Origin: JALHSW01 sp038321755
GTDB lineage: Bacteria > Actinomycetota > Acidimicrobiia > IMCC26256 > PALSA-555
Assembly (NCBI GenBank): GCA_038321755.1
Contig: JBBQFJ010000015.1
Location: forward strand, 1-34,346
Direction: 5' to 3'
DNA: 34,346 nt
This document shows positions 8,251-16,714 of this stretch, in pieces; positions within the stretch are counted from its first letter, which is position 1, and each line of letters opens with the position of its first letter. A model generated the notes under the pieces. The model ran no database searches, had not been told where the DNA came from, and worked only from the letters and a program-made list of their open reading frames with translations. Made by a program: the position numbers and the translations under genes.

Positions 8251-8256
8251 ATACTA
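8251..8256 (-). promoter_or_regulatory. Predicted -10 box (TAGTAT) for the methyltransferase-GT2 gene
   Basis: TAGTAT on the minus strand ends 6 nt before GTG 8244, inside the 28-nt gap to the thermonuclease gene. There is no Shine-Dalgarno sequence, so a leaderless transcript is expected. Confidence 0.5.
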
Positions 8257-8272
8257 CGGGGCCGCGCCCCGT

Positions 8273-8800
8273 TCAGGTCCCCTCGCACGCGGCCCAGAGG
8301 CCTTGTCGGTGGTGACGGGCGTCCAGCTCGGCATCGAGCATCTCGCGTCCGTGCGCGCGGTTCGGGGCGATCACCAGGAGTCGCGCAAAGCCCCGTCGCA
8401 GGAGCACGTCGTTGAATCGGGATCCATCGACGAGCACGTACGCGAGCCGACGGCCGTAGATGTCCCGGTGCTCCACGTCGTCTTCGAGCACCACGAGGCG
8501 GCCCGTGAGCTCCCGCTTCGTGAACGCCGCGGCCTCGGGCCCGAAGCACTGCACGGGCTTGGTCGGGTGGTGCGTCTCGGGAGTGTCCACACCCAGGAGC
8601 CGCACCACGTCGGTGTCCGAGCCGCGCTGCACCTCGATCGTGTCGCCATCGTCGGCGTACATCACCCGCCACGGATCGGCGGCATCATGATGGGCAGCAC
8701 CCAGGAGCTGCCCGACGACCGACGCCACCCCGATCACCGCCAGCGCGAGGGCCACGACCAGGGTGATCGTCGCGAGCCGAGCGTCGGAGCGTGCCAACAT
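8273..8800 (-). CDS. Membrane-anchored thermonuclease (staphylococcal nuclease-like)
   Basis: 175-aa SNase-domain protein, a calcium-dependent phosphodiesterase fold cutting DNA or RNA. One hydrophobic segment (about residues 10-34) is a signal anchor, so the enzyme likely faces the outside. Active-site elements are present: DDGDT (50-54, metal binding), R67 (VRLLGVDTPE), E75 in the same motif, and R117 in YGRRLAYV. These correspond to Arg35, Glu43 and Arg87 of staphylococcal nuclease, so catalysis should be intact. ATG 8800 is used; no strong Shine-Dalgarno sequence was found. Confidence 0.87.
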   Translation of the reverse strand: MLARSDARLATITLVVALALAVIGVASVVGQLLGAAHHDAADPWRVMYADDGDTIEVQRGSDTDVVRLLGVDTPETHHPTKPVQCFGPEAAAFTKRELTGRLVVLEDDVEHRDIYGRRLAYVLVDGSRFNDVLLRRGFARLLVIAPNRAHGREMLDAELDARHHRQGLWAACEGT

Positions 8801-8823
8801 GCGGGAGCAGACCCACCCGCGGC

Positions 8824-8868
8824 GGTCGCGTCACAGGAGTCACGTCACCGGGGTCGCGCCACAGGAGT
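8824..8868 (+). repeat. Direct repeat pair between the nuclease and LemA-like genes
   Basis: Two 17-bp copies (GGTCGCGTCACAGGAGT at 8824-8840, and 8852-8868 with one T-to-C change) spaced 28 bp apart. They lie in the 109-bp divergent gap, upstream of the nuclease start and about 40 bp before the LemA-like gene. They may be a paired protein-binding site or a decayed tandem duplication. Confidence 0.6.
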
Positions 8869-8909
8869 GAGGGTCAGCCACTCGGGCGAGGCGCGCCGCT
8901 AGCGTCGGA

Positions 8910-9470
8910 ATGCCGATGCGCCGCCTTCGCTGGATACTCCTGATACTGCTGCTGCTCGTGATCGCCGGCGTGGTCGCCGCGGCCGTCGTCGTCCGACCGA
9001 ACCTTCTCGACACCCAGGCGGCCGTCGACGCGCGCTGGACACCGCTGCGCGCGCCTCTCGCCACGCGCTTCCAGGCGCTCGCTGGCGTCGCGACGGCGCT
9101 CACCGCCGCCGGCGAGGGGGATCGCCCCGTCACCAAGGAGCTCACGGCGGAGCTCAAGCGCTGGCAGGCCTTCGCGCTGCGCGGACCGAAGCACACCGAT
9201 GCCGGCGCCGAGGCAGCGTCCGCAGATCAGCTCGAGGCACTCGCTCGTCGCGCACGCGCCAACGTCGCGGCGTCGGCACGGCTCTCCGCAGACCCGGCGA
9301 TCGCCGCCGCCTTCGCCGCGTTCGACCAGGCGGTGATCGCGCCGACGGCCGTCACCTCGTACAACACGGCAGTCCGCGACTACCAGGACGCTCGCGAAGG
9401 GCGGATCGAGTCGCTCGTCGCCAAGGTCCTGGGGTACGACGCGCGGCCGGAGCTCCTGGTCGGGACCTGA
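8910..9470 (+). CDS. LemA-like membrane-anchored protein
   Basis: 186-aa protein with an N-terminal membrane helix (about residues 5-29), then a mostly helical extracytoplasmic domain. It starts AVDARWTPLRAPLATRF and ends YNTAVRDYQDAREG...VLGYDARPEL, which follows the LemA pattern (AVDxxWxxVxxQL... YNxAVxxYN... GFxPRPxF). LemA-family proteins are membrane proteins of poorly known function. The C-terminal match is good and the middle is divergent, so the family call is moderate. TAGCGT at 8900-8905 is a possible -10 box. If used, ATG 8916 would be the likelier start than ATG 8910. It ends 3 nt before the convergent gltB gene. Confidence 0.65.
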   Translation: MPMRRLRWILLILLLLVIAGVVAAAVVVRPNLLDTQAAVDARWTPLRAPLATRFQALAGVATALTAAGEGDRPVTKELTAELKRWQAFALRGPKHTDAGAEAASADQLEALARRARANVAASARLSADPAIAAAFAAFDQAVIAPTAVTSYNTAVRDYQDAREGRIESLVAKVLGYDARPELLVGT

Positions 9471-9473
9471 CGA

Positions 9474-12400
9474 TCAGCGCGCGTTCCCGAGCACACCTTC
9501 GTTGGCGCGCTCGATGCGAGCGACCTCGCCCACCGGCGCGACCCGCCAGAACGAGTGCAACGTCGTTTCCCAGTCCACGAGCATCGCACCGGCGAGCGGT
9601 GAGCCGGTGAGCTCGCGGTGCGCGGCGACGAGGAACTCGAGCTCGGCCGCCTGCGCATCGTTGACGATCGTCGCCTCGACCAGCTGGCGGTTCAAGCGCG
9701 TCGCGAGCGTCTGGTCCGGGTCGTACACATAGGCCTGGCCGCCCGTCATGCCCGCGCCCAGGTTGTACCCGAACGGCCCGAGGATCACGACCGTGCCGCC
9801 GGTCATGTACTCGCAGGAGTGATCGCCCGAACCCTCGACGACGGCGGTCGCGCCGCTGTTGCGGACACAGAAGCGCTCGCCCACGCGCCCGGCGACGAAC
9901 AGCTGCCCACCGGTCGCGCCGTAGAGGACCGTGTTGCCGGCGAGCACTGGATCCCCGGCATCGTCCGCCGGCGGGCGCACCACGATGTGACCGCCGCCGA
10001 GGGCCTTTCCGACGAAGTCTTGCGCCTCACCGACGAGATCCAAGGTGACACCGGCGGGCAGGAACGCACCGAAGCTCTGCCCCGCCGACCCGGTGAACCG
10101 GGCGGTGACCGACCCGGGCGGGAGGAGCTGACCGAACTCGAGACCGATCGCTCCACCGATCGACGCGCCGATCGTGCGATCCGCCGTGGTGATCTCGTAG
10201 TCCAACGTCGCCTCACCACCGCCCCACACGGTCCAGAAGGCGTCCTCGAGGAGCTGTGCGTCGAGGGCCGAGCGTGGACGCTGGATGGGGACGTGGGCGA
10301 CGAAGCGCCGCGCCTCGTCGGGATCCGCGGGCACGCCGAGGAGTGGCGTGAGGTCGAGCGAGTCGGCACGAGGGTCACCGGTGACCCGCTGTTCCAGCAG
10401 CTCGACGCGCCCGATCGCCTCGTCGAGGGTGCGAAAGCCGAGCGATGCGAGCAGCCCACGCACCTCGTCGGCGATGTAGAGCATGTACGTCGCGACACCC
10501 TCTGGCGTGCCGGCGAACTTCGCTCGCAAACCAGGGCGCTGGGTCGCGATGCCCGTCGGGCATGTGTCGCGGTGACAGGCCCGCACCATGATGCAGCCTT
10601 CGGCCAGCATCGCGGCCGTCCCGAACGAGAACTCGTCCGCGCCGAGCAGCGCGGCGACCATCACGTCGCGACCGGTCTTGAAACCACCATCGACGCGGAC
10701 CCGGACCCGGTCGCGCAGCTGGTTCTCGATCAACGTCGCCTGCGTGTCGGCGAGACCGAGCTCCCACGGGAGCCCGGCATTCTTGATCGACGACAGTGGC
10801 GACGCACCCGTTCCACCGTTGGCACCAGAGATCTGCACCACCTCGGCGAGCGCCTTCGTGACACCCGCGGCGATCGTGCCGACGTTGTCCTCGGCCACGA
10901 GCTTCACCGATACCTCGGCCTGCGGGTTCACCTGCTTCAGGTCGTAGATGAGCTGCGCGAGATCCTCGATCGAGTAGACGTCGTGGTGCGGTGGCGGTGA
11001 GATCAGCCCGACGTTCGGCTGCGTGAACCGCAGGCGCGCGATCTCGGCACTCACCTTGTGCCCGGGCAGCTGCCCGCCCTCCCCCGGCTTCGATCCCTGC
11101 GCCATCTTGATGTTGAGCTCGTCCGCGTACGCGCAGTACTCCGGCGTGACACCAAAGCGCCCGGACGCGATCTGCTTGATCCGTGAATTGCGGTCCCGCG
11201 CGGCACCCCGAGTCCGGAAGCGCGCAGGGTCCTCACCACCCTCACCGCAGTTGCTCTTGCCGCCGATCATGTTCATCGCGATGGCGAGCGTCTCGTGGGC
11301 CTCGGCCGAGAGCGCACCGTGCGACATCGCACCGGTCGAGAAGCGGCGCGTGATCGCCTCCACGGGTTCGACCTCGTCGAGCGGCACCGGCTCGCGACCG
11401 GCAACGAGATCCAAGAGGTCGTGGAGCTCGGTGACGGGACGGTCCTCCACCATCTGCCGGAACCGGTCGTAGAGATCCGCCCGACCGAGATCGACCGCGC
11501 TCTTCAGCAGGTGCGCGGCGCGCACGTCGAGCGGATCCGGCTTGGGGAGCGGCAGCGCGTGATCTCCCTCCAGGAAGATCACCTGGCCCTGCTCCTCGGG
11601 CGGAGCCATCGGCACGGCGGCGAACTTCTCGGCGTCCTGCTTCGCGCGTCGCGCGCCCTTCTTGGGCGGATCGTCCGGGTCTTCGATGCTGAGACCGATC
11701 GACGCGTGGAGCGCCTTGATCATGTCGGGGTTGTTGCCGTGGTACTCGCCGCCCCGCTTGCGGAAGCGGATGATCCCCGGCTCGTCGAGCACCGGGTCTT
11801 CGGAGAACGCGAGCGCGTGGCGGGCGAGGATGTCGGCCCCGAGCGCGGCGAACGCGAGTCCGCCGACGGTCGAGGTGGTGCCCCGCAGGCAGCGGTCGAC
11901 GACCTCCGACCCGAGACCGAGCGCCTCGAAGATCTGCGCACCGCGATAGCCGTCGACGGTCGAGATCCCCATCTTCGAGAGGATCTTCAGCACGCCATCC
12001 TCGAGCGCGGCCTGGAGCTTCGCCTGCGCATCGGCGGAGTGCACCTCGCCGAGCTGGCCGTCGTCGGCCATGGCCGCCACGGTCGAGAGCGCGACGCGCG
12101 GACAGATCGCGTCCGCGCCGTAGCCCAGCAGGCATGCGATCGCGTGCGTGTCGCGCGCGTCGCCGCTGTCGATCACGATCGATGCCGCCTGACGTACGCG
12201 CTCCTCGACGAGCGCGTGATGCACGGCTCCGAGTGCGAGCAACGACGGCATCGGCGCGCGCTCGCGGCTGATCGCTCCGTCCGACACGATGAGGATCGCC
12301 GCACCGGCTCGCACGGCAGCGAGGCCCGCCGAGACGAGCGCGTCGATGCCGATCTGCAGGCCATCGTCGCCGTCGCTCACTGCAAAGGTCGCGTCGAGGC

Positions 12401-14147
12401 GCACCGCACGGAACGGCGAACGCGACGAGTCGAGGAGTCCTTCGACCGCGTCCGGATAGAGGAAGAAGGTCCGGAGCTCGAGCAGCTGCGCGGCCTCGGG
12501 CAGCTCGGACAGGAGCGGCTGCTTCGGGCCGAGGCATGTCCGGAGTGACATGACGAGGCGCTCGCGCAGGTGATCGATCGGGGGGTTGCTCACCTGGGCG
12601 AAGCGCTGCTTGAGGAAGCCATAGACCGGACGCGCCCGCGTCGCGACCGCGGCGAACGGCGTGTCGTCGCCCATGGAGAACGTGGGCTCCTTCGCGTCCG
12701 TGGCCATGGCCTTGAGGACCATCGCCACCTCTTCGCGGTTGCAGCCGAATGCCACCTGCTCGGACAGCAGATCCTCGGGACCGGGCGGCATCTCGATCGG
12801 AGCGACGATCGCCGGGTACGGAAGCAGTCCGGCTCGGGCCCACTCGCCGTACGGGGCGCGGTTCGCCAACCACCCCTTCACCTGGGGGTCGTCCTGCCAC
12901 GGAGTCGGGTCGTCGGGATCGACGCAGAGCATCTCGCCCGGGCCGAGACGACCGCGCTTGACCGTGCCATGACCACGCACCGGCACCGCACCCGCTTCGG
13001 AGCAGCACACGACCAGCCCGTCTTCGGTGCGCTGCCAGCGCAACGGGCGCAGACCGTTGCGGTCGAGCGACGCGCCGACGCGACGTCCGTCACTGAACAC
13101 GACGCCGGCCGGACCGTCCCACGGCTCCGACAACGACGCGTGGTAGCGGAAGTAGTCGCTCACGTCGGGGTCGAGGTCGCGGCTGCCCTCCCAGGCCTCG
13201 GGAACGAGCATCGAGGCGACGTGGCGCGCGTCGCGCCCGCCGCGCAGCAGCAGCTCGAACGCGGCGTCGAGCTTGCCCGAGTCCGAGTCGTGGGCATCGA
13301 GCACCGGTCGGTACAGCTCTTCCGGGCCGAGGCCGACAGCCTCGGTGCCGAGCACTCCACGGGCACGCATCCGGTTCTCGTTGCCCTGGATCGTGTTGAT
13401 CTCACCGTTGTGGCACAGGTGGCGGAACGGCTGGGCTCGCTCCCACGCCGGCGCAGTGTTCGTGGAGAACCGGCTGTGGAACACCGCGTGCGGGGCGATG
13501 AAGTCCTCCGCGGCGAGGTCGGGGAAGAAGCCTTCGAGCCGGTCGCTGATCACGAGCGCCTTGTACGTGACGAGGCTGAACGAGCAGCTCGCGAAGTAGC
13601 AACGCACCTCGGCTGCGCGACAGATCGCCTCGGCCCGTCGGCGCACGCGGAGCATCCGACGTTCGGCCTCGTCGACCTCGACGTCGAACGGTCGCAGCAC
13701 GAGGGCCTGCATCATCGCGGGGAGGTCCGCGCGCGCGGCCCCGCCGATCTGCTGCTCGTCGATCGGGACGGTGCGCCAGCCGACGAGCTCGAGGAGCTCC
13801 GCCGCGCATGCGGTCGCGACCGCGTCCTGCGCAGCCTGGCGGGCGTGCGAGTCCTCGAGGTCGAAGAACCCGAAGACCACCCCGAGCCGGTCGGCGTCGA
13901 TGGGACGCCCGAGCTCGACCTCACCCGCGCGGGCGAAGAACGCACGCGGGAGCGGCACGAGGATCCCGGCACCGTCACCCGAGAGCCCGTCGGCGGCGAT
14001 CGCGCCGCGGTGGCGGACGCAGGCGAGCCCGGTCAGGGCCAGCTCGACGATCTCCCGAGCCGGCCGACCGGCCTCGTCGGCGACGAAGCCGATCCCGCAC
14101 GCGTCGAGCTCCAGACGCTCGCGACGCTCGACGTGGTGCTGCGACAC
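9474..14147 (-). CDS. gltB: Glutamate synthase large (alpha) subunit
   Basis: 1557-aa GOGAT large subunit, which makes two glutamates from glutamine and 2-oxoglutarate. A short propeptide leads to C17 (DACGIGF), the N-terminal nucleophile of the class II glutaminase domain. Then come the central domain, the FMN-binding synthase domain (MAQGSKPGEGGQLPG; SGANGGTGASPL) and the 3Fe-4S cysteines C1185, C1191 and C1196 (CIMVRACHRDTCPTG). A C-terminal beta-helix domain rich in GG follows (GATGGQLFVAG, MTGGTVVILG). All expected parts are intact. GTG 14147 has GAGGAG at good spacing; the open frame continues upstream to 14825 but that part is antisense to purK. No gltD lies beside it, so the small subunit or electron donor is encoded elsewhere. 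The leader is long and structured. Confidence 0.97.
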   Translation of the reverse strand: MSQHHVERRERLELDACGIGFVADEAGRPAREIVELALTGLACVRHRGAIAADGLSGDGAGILVPLPRAFFARAGEVELGRPIDADRLGVVFGFFDLEDSHARQAAQDAVATACAAELLELVGWRTVPIDEQQIGGAARADLPAMMQALVLRPFDVEVDEAERRMLRVRRRAEAICRAAEVRCYFASCSFSLVTYKALVISDRLEGFFPDLAAEDFIAPHAVFHSRFSTNTAPAWERAQPFRHLCHNGEINTIQGNENRMRARGVLGTEAVGLGPEELYRPVLDAHDSDSGKLDAAFELLLRGGRDARHVASMLVPEAWEGSRDLDPDVSDYFRYHASLSEPWDGPAGVVFSDGRRVGASLDRNGLRPLRWQRTEDGLVVCCSEAGAVPVRGHGTVKRGRLGPGEMLCVDPDDPTPWQDDPQVKGWLANRAPYGEWARAGLLPYPAIVAPIEMPPGPEDLLSEQVAFGCNREEVAMVLKAMATDAKEPTFSMGDDTPFAAVATRARPVYGFLKQRFAQVSNPPIDHLRERLVMSLRTCLGPKQPLLSELPEAAQLLELRTFFLYPDAVEGLLDSSRSPFRAVRLDATFAVSDGDDGLQIGIDALVSAGLAAVRAGAAILIVSDGAISRERAPMPSLLALGAVHHALVEERVRQAASIVIDSGDARDTHAIACLLGYGADAICPRVALSTVAAMADDGQLGEVHSADAQAKLQAALEDGVLKILSKMGISTVDGYRGAQIFEALGLGSEVVDRCLRGTTSTVGGLAFAALGADILARHALAFSEDPVLDEPGIIRFRKRGGEYHGNNPDMIKALHASIGLSIEDPDDPPKKGARRAKQDAEKFAAVPMAPPEEQGQVIFLEGDHALPLPKPDPLDVRAAHLLKSAVDLGRADLYDRFRQMVEDRPVTELHDLLDLVAGREPVPLDEVEPVEAITRRFSTGAMSHGALSAEAHETLAIAMNMIGGKSNCGEGGEDPARFRTRGAARDRNSRIKQIASGRFGVTPEYCAYADELNIKMAQGSKPGEGGQLPGHKVSAEIARLRFTQPNVGLISPPPHHDVYSIEDLAQLIYDLKQVNPQAEVSVKLVAEDNVGTIAAGVTKALAEVVQISGANGGTGASPLSSIKNAGLPWELGLADTQATLIENQLRDRVRVRVDGGFKTGRDVMVAALLGADEFSFGTAAMLAEGCIMVRACHRDTCPTGIATQRPGLRAKFAGTPEGVATYMLYIADEVRGLLASLGFRTLDEAIGRVELLEQRVTGDPRADSLDLTPLLGVPADPDEARRFVAHVPIQRPRSALDAQLLEDAFWTVWGGGEATLDYEITTADRTIGASIGGAIGLEFGQLLPPGSVTARFTGSAGQSFGAFLPAGVTLDLVGEAQDFVGKALGGGHIVVRPPADDAGDPVLAGNTVLYGATGGQLFVAGRVGERFCVRNSGATAVVEGSGDHSCEYMTGGTVVILGPFGYNLGAGMTGGQAYVYDPDQTLATRLNRQLVEATIVNDAQAAELEFLVAAHRELTGSPLAGAMLVDWETTLHSFWRVAPVGEVARIERANEGVLGNAR

Positions 14148-14230
14148 TGATGCTCCTCGTTGGACAGCGGTACGGCCGCGGCCGAGGCGAGAGCGCACGA
14201 TGCGCGTCGCCTGCGACCCGGAGCACCGAC

Positions 14231-14265
14231 CACCAGGCTGGTGCAGCAACCTTGCTGCGGCCTGG
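14231..14265 (-). promoter_or_regulatory. Nested inverted repeats in the gltB leader
   Basis: Within the 253-bp gltB-purK divergent gap are a 13-bp palindrome (CACCAG-G-CTGGTG, 14231-14243), an adjoining GCAGCAA-CC-TTGCTGC (14243-14258), and outer arms CCAGGC (14233-14238) and GCCTGG (14260-14265). In gltB mRNA the outer and inner arms can stack into one stem-loop, and CACCAG/CTGGTG is an overlapping alternative pairing. They could be operators or an RNA switch. No known riboswitch family was recognised. Confidence 0.4.
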
Positions 14266-14315
14266 CTTGCGGATGGTTGGACTCGACGTGGGGCGACGAC
14301 GCTGTCGCGACGGAC

Positions 14316-14321
14316 AGAATA
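14316..14321 (-). promoter_or_regulatory. Predicted -10 box (TATTCT) for gltB
   Basis: TATTCT on the minus strand is the best -10 match in the gltB upstream region. Transcription from here would begin near 14308 and give a leader of about 160 nt before GTG 14147, containing the inverted repeats at 14231-14265. No good -35 hexamer is seen. Confidence 0.4.
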
Positions 14322-14377
14322 CCGGTCCGAAGCCGCTCGAGCGACATCGTTCGGTTGCCGCGGACCCGCCCGGGGGT

Positions 14378-14402
14378 ACCCGTGCACTAGACCTGCACGG
14401 GT
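14378..14402 (+). promoter_or_regulatory. Inverted repeat overlapping the purK start codon
   Basis: ACCCGTGCA (14378-14386) and TGCACGGGT (14394-14402) are perfect 9-bp arms around a 7-nt spacer. The right arm includes the first two bases of GTG 14401. It could be a repressor operator at the transcription start or, in a longer transcript, a hairpin hiding the start codon. A weak -10-like TAGACC lies in the spacer, starting at 14388 and ending 7 nt before the GTG. Confidence 0.45.
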
Positions 14403-15513
14403 GAGCGACGCGCCCCTGGTCACCATCCTCGGCGGCGGGCAGCTCGGACGGATGCTCGGCCTCGCCGGACTCCCCCTCGGGCTCCGGTTCCGCTTCCTCG
14501 ACCCGGTCAGCGAGGCACCGGCCCAGGCCGTCGGGCCACTCGTCGTCGGTGCACTCGACGACGAGGACGCGCTCGACGAGGCGATGCGCGGCGCAACGGT
14601 CGTCACGTTCGAGTGGGAGGGCGTGCCGGCCGCCGCCGCACGCTTCGTCGAGCGGCGGGTGGCCATCCACCCGTCGCCGCGCGCGCTGGAGGTCTCCCAG
14701 GACCGGCTGATGGAGAAGGCGCTCTTCCTGGCGCTCGGCATCGACGTGCCCCAGTTCGCCGCCGTCGACGACCGCCCCGAGCTCGAGGAGGCGGTCGAGC
14801 TGATCGGCCTGCCGGCGGTGCTCAAGACGCGCCGCGGGGGCTACGACGGCAAGGGCCAGCAGGTGCTGCGCACCCGTGCGGACGTGGACACCGCGTGGGC
14901 CGCGCTCGGCGGCGTTCCCCTCATCCTCGAAGCACTCGTGGCGTTCGACCGCGAGATGTCGCTGCTCGCGGTCCGCGGGCTCGACGGCGCGACCTCGTGC
15001 TACCCGCTCGTCGAGAACACCCATGTCGACGGCGTGCTCCGAGTGAGTCGAGCGCCGGCGCCGAACCTGCGTCCGGACCTCCAGATGATGGCCGAGCGGA
15101 TCGCGACCGACCTGCTCGACGAGCTCTCCTACGTCGGCGTGCTCGCCATCGAGCTCTTCGAGTCCGACGGCCGACTCCTTGCGAACGAGCTCGCTCCACG
15201 GGTCCACAACTCGGGCCACTGGACGATCGAGGGCGCGGAGTGCAGCCAGTTCGAGAACCACCTCCGCGCGGTGCTGGGCCTCCCACTCGGCGCGGTCGCG
15301 ACGCGCGGCCCTTCTGCGATGGTGAATTGCCTCGGCACGGTCCCTGGGCGCGAGCGGATCCTCGGCGTCCCCGGCGCGCACCTCCACGACTACGGCAAGG
15401 CTGCGCGTCCCGGCCGCAAGGTCGGGCACGTCACCATCACCGCCACCGACGAGGCCGAGCTCGACGCTCGTCTCGACCGGCTGCGCGGAGCAGCACCGGA
15501 GCTGTTCGACTAG
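14401..15513 (+). CDS. purK: N5-carboxyaminoimidazole ribonucleotide synthase
   Basis: 370-aa ATP-grasp enzyme of purine biosynthesis that uses ATP and bicarbonate to carboxylate AIR to N5-CAIR. Seen: N-terminal ILGGGQLGRMLGLAG, ATP-grasp segment LKTRRGGYDGKGQQVL, LLANELAPRVHNSGHWTIEG (metal-binding and phosphate region) and the C-terminal HDYGKAARPGRKVGHVT. Length and motif order match the family. GTG 14401 gives the usual immediate approach to the beta-strand with GGGQLGRM; the frame extends further upstream but that part is antisense to gltB. The partner purE is not in the window. The stop is shared tail to tail with the racemase gene. Confidence 0.96.
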   Translation: MSDAPLVTILGGGQLGRMLGLAGLPLGLRFRFLDPVSEAPAQAVGPLVVGALDDEDALDEAMRGATVVTFEWEGVPAAAARFVERRVAIHPSPRALEVSQDRLMEKALFLALGIDVPQFAAVDDRPELEEAVELIGLPAVLKTRRGGYDGKGQQVLRTRADVDTAWAALGGVPLILEALVAFDREMSLLAVRGLDGATSCYPLVENTHVDGVLRVSRAPAPNLRPDLQMMAERIATDLLDELSYVGVLAIELFESDGRLLANELAPRVHNSGHWTIEGAECSQFENHLRAVLGLPLGAVATRGPSAMVNCLGTVPGRERILGVPGAHLHDYGKAARPGRKVGHVTITATDEAELDARLDRLRGAAPELFD

Positions 15514-16649
15514 CGGATCGCGCCGACCTCGCGGAGCTTCGCGACGTCCCCGGCCGCGAAGCCCCATTCGGCGAGCACCTCGTCGGTGTGTTGCCCCGGC
15601 GTCGGCGCGGCCGAGCGGATCTCCGCCTTCGTACGCGAGAAGCGAGGTGCCGGCGCGGGCTGCAGCACGCCCTCGAACTCCACGATGGTCCCGCGTGCCT
15701 TGATGTGCGGATGCTCGGCGGCTTCACTCATCGGGAGCACGGGCGCGAAGCAGGCGTCGCTGCCCTCGAGGAGCTCACACCACTCCCCGCGGGTCTTCGT
15801 CTTGAACAGCGCGGTGAACCGCTCGCGCAGCGCCGGCCATGACGCGTGGTCGCTGACGTCGGGGAGTCCCTCCGACGCGAGCCCGGTCTTCTCCAGGAAC
15901 TCGGCGTAGAACTGGACTTCGAGCGCACCGAGCGCGACGAACTTGCCGTCGGACGTCTCGTACGTGTCGTAGTGGGGTGCACCGGTGTCGAGCAGGTTCG
16001 TACCGAGCTCTTCGTTGAACGCGCCGAACGTCTTCATCCCCCACACGAACGCCATGAGCGTGGCCGAGCCGTCGACCATCGCGGCATCGACCACCTGCCC
16101 GAGCCCGGAGCCGCGCGCCTCGAGGACCGCGCACACGATGCCGAAGGCGAGAAACATCCCGCCACCTCCGAAGTCGCCGATGAGGTTCAGCGGGGGCGTC
16201 GGCTTGCCGCCGGCACGACCGAAGTGCGCGAGCGCACCCGCGAGCGCGATGTAGTTGATGTCGTGGCCCGCGGCGCTCGCCATCGGCCCGTCCTGGCCCC
16301 AACCGGTCATGCGCCCGTAGACGAGCTTCGGGTTTCGGGCGAGGCACGCATCGGGCCCGATGCCGAGCCGTTCGGTGACTCCGGGCCGGTAACCCTCGAG
16401 GAGCGCGTCGGCGCCTTCGACCAGGCGGAGAACGGTCTCGACCCCCTCGGGGTTCTTGAGGTCGACGCCGATCGACCGGCGATTGCGGTCCATGATCGGC
16501 ACACCACCGGGATCGAAGCCCCGCTCCACCGACTGCGCGCGGTGGACGCGCACCACGTCGGCGCCCATGTCGGCCAGCAGCATCGCCGCGAAGGGGCCGG
16601 GTCCGATCCCGACCAGCTCCACGACCTTGACCCCGGACAACGGTCCCAT
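15510..16649 (-). CDS. mcr: Alpha-methylacyl-CoA racemase (CoA-transferase family III)
   Basis: 379-aa CaiB/BaiF-fold protein. Unlike true CoA transferases it shows the racemase catalytic set: His in AGHDINYIALAGAL, Asp in LIGDFGGGGM, and Glu in GALEVQFYAEF. These correspond to His126, Asp156 and Glu241 of the mycobacterial enzyme. It should interconvert 2R- and 2S-methyl-branched acyl-CoAs so they can enter beta-oxidation, as for sterol side chains or branched fatty acids. ATG 16649 has GAGG at 9 nt; the frame extends to 17000 but the upstream part covers doxX. It lies downstream of doxX, with an 18-bp palindrome just before it. Its stop codon and the purK stop overlap in CTAG. Confidence 0.93.
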   Translation of the reverse strand: MGPLSGVKVVELVGIGPGPFAAMLLADMGADVVRVHRAQSVERGFDPGGVPIMDRNRRSIGVDLKNPEGVETVLRLVEGADALLEGYRPGVTERLGIGPDACLARNPKLVYGRMTGWGQDGPMASAAGHDINYIALAGALAHFGRAGGKPTPPLNLIGDFGGGGMFLAFGIVCAVLEARGSGLGQVVDAAMVDGSATLMAFVWGMKTFGAFNEELGTNLLDTGAPHYDTYETSDGKFVALGALEVQFYAEFLEKTGLASEGLPDVSDHASWPALRERFTALFKTKTRGEWCELLEGSDACFAPVLPMSEAAEHPHIKARGTIVEFEGVLQPAPAPRFSRTKAEIRSAAPTPGQHTDEVLAEWGFAAGDVAKLREVGAIR

Positions 16650-16678
16650 CGCGCCGTGCCTCGTTCCTGTTCGCCCCG

Positions 16679-16696
16679 TCTGCCCGACCGGGCAGA
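16679..16696 (-). promoter_or_regulatory. 18-bp palindrome upstream of the racemase gene
   Basis: TCTGCCCG-AC-CGGGCAGA has perfect 8-bp arms and a 2-nt centre, and ends 29 nt before the racemase ATG. On the minus strand a TAGGTT -10-like box (16712-16717, overlapping the doxX stop) would start transcription just upstream. The palindrome is thus placed like a TetR-type operator. A terminator is less likely, since no U-tract follows. Confidence 0.45.
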
Positions 16697-16714
16697 TCGA
16701 CTCCGGCGGAGAAC

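Noticed and set aside
11242..13008. 588-codon minus-strand frame inside gltB
   Set aside because: Frame-shifted shadow of gltB, very arginine-rich, no domains.
14231..14265. Known glutamine riboswitch or other named riboswitch before gltB
   Set aside because: Hairpins are present, but I cannot match the conserved core of any named class, so only a generic structured leader is claimed.
14148..14825. N-terminal extension of glutamate synthase up to 14825
   Set aside because: The extension is antisense to purK, has no family similarity, and the GTG at 14147 has a strong Shine-Dalgarno sequence with the expected short propeptide before Cys17.
16679..16696. Rho-independent terminator after doxX
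   Set aside because: The hairpin would have a tiny loop and no following U-tract; an operator fits better.
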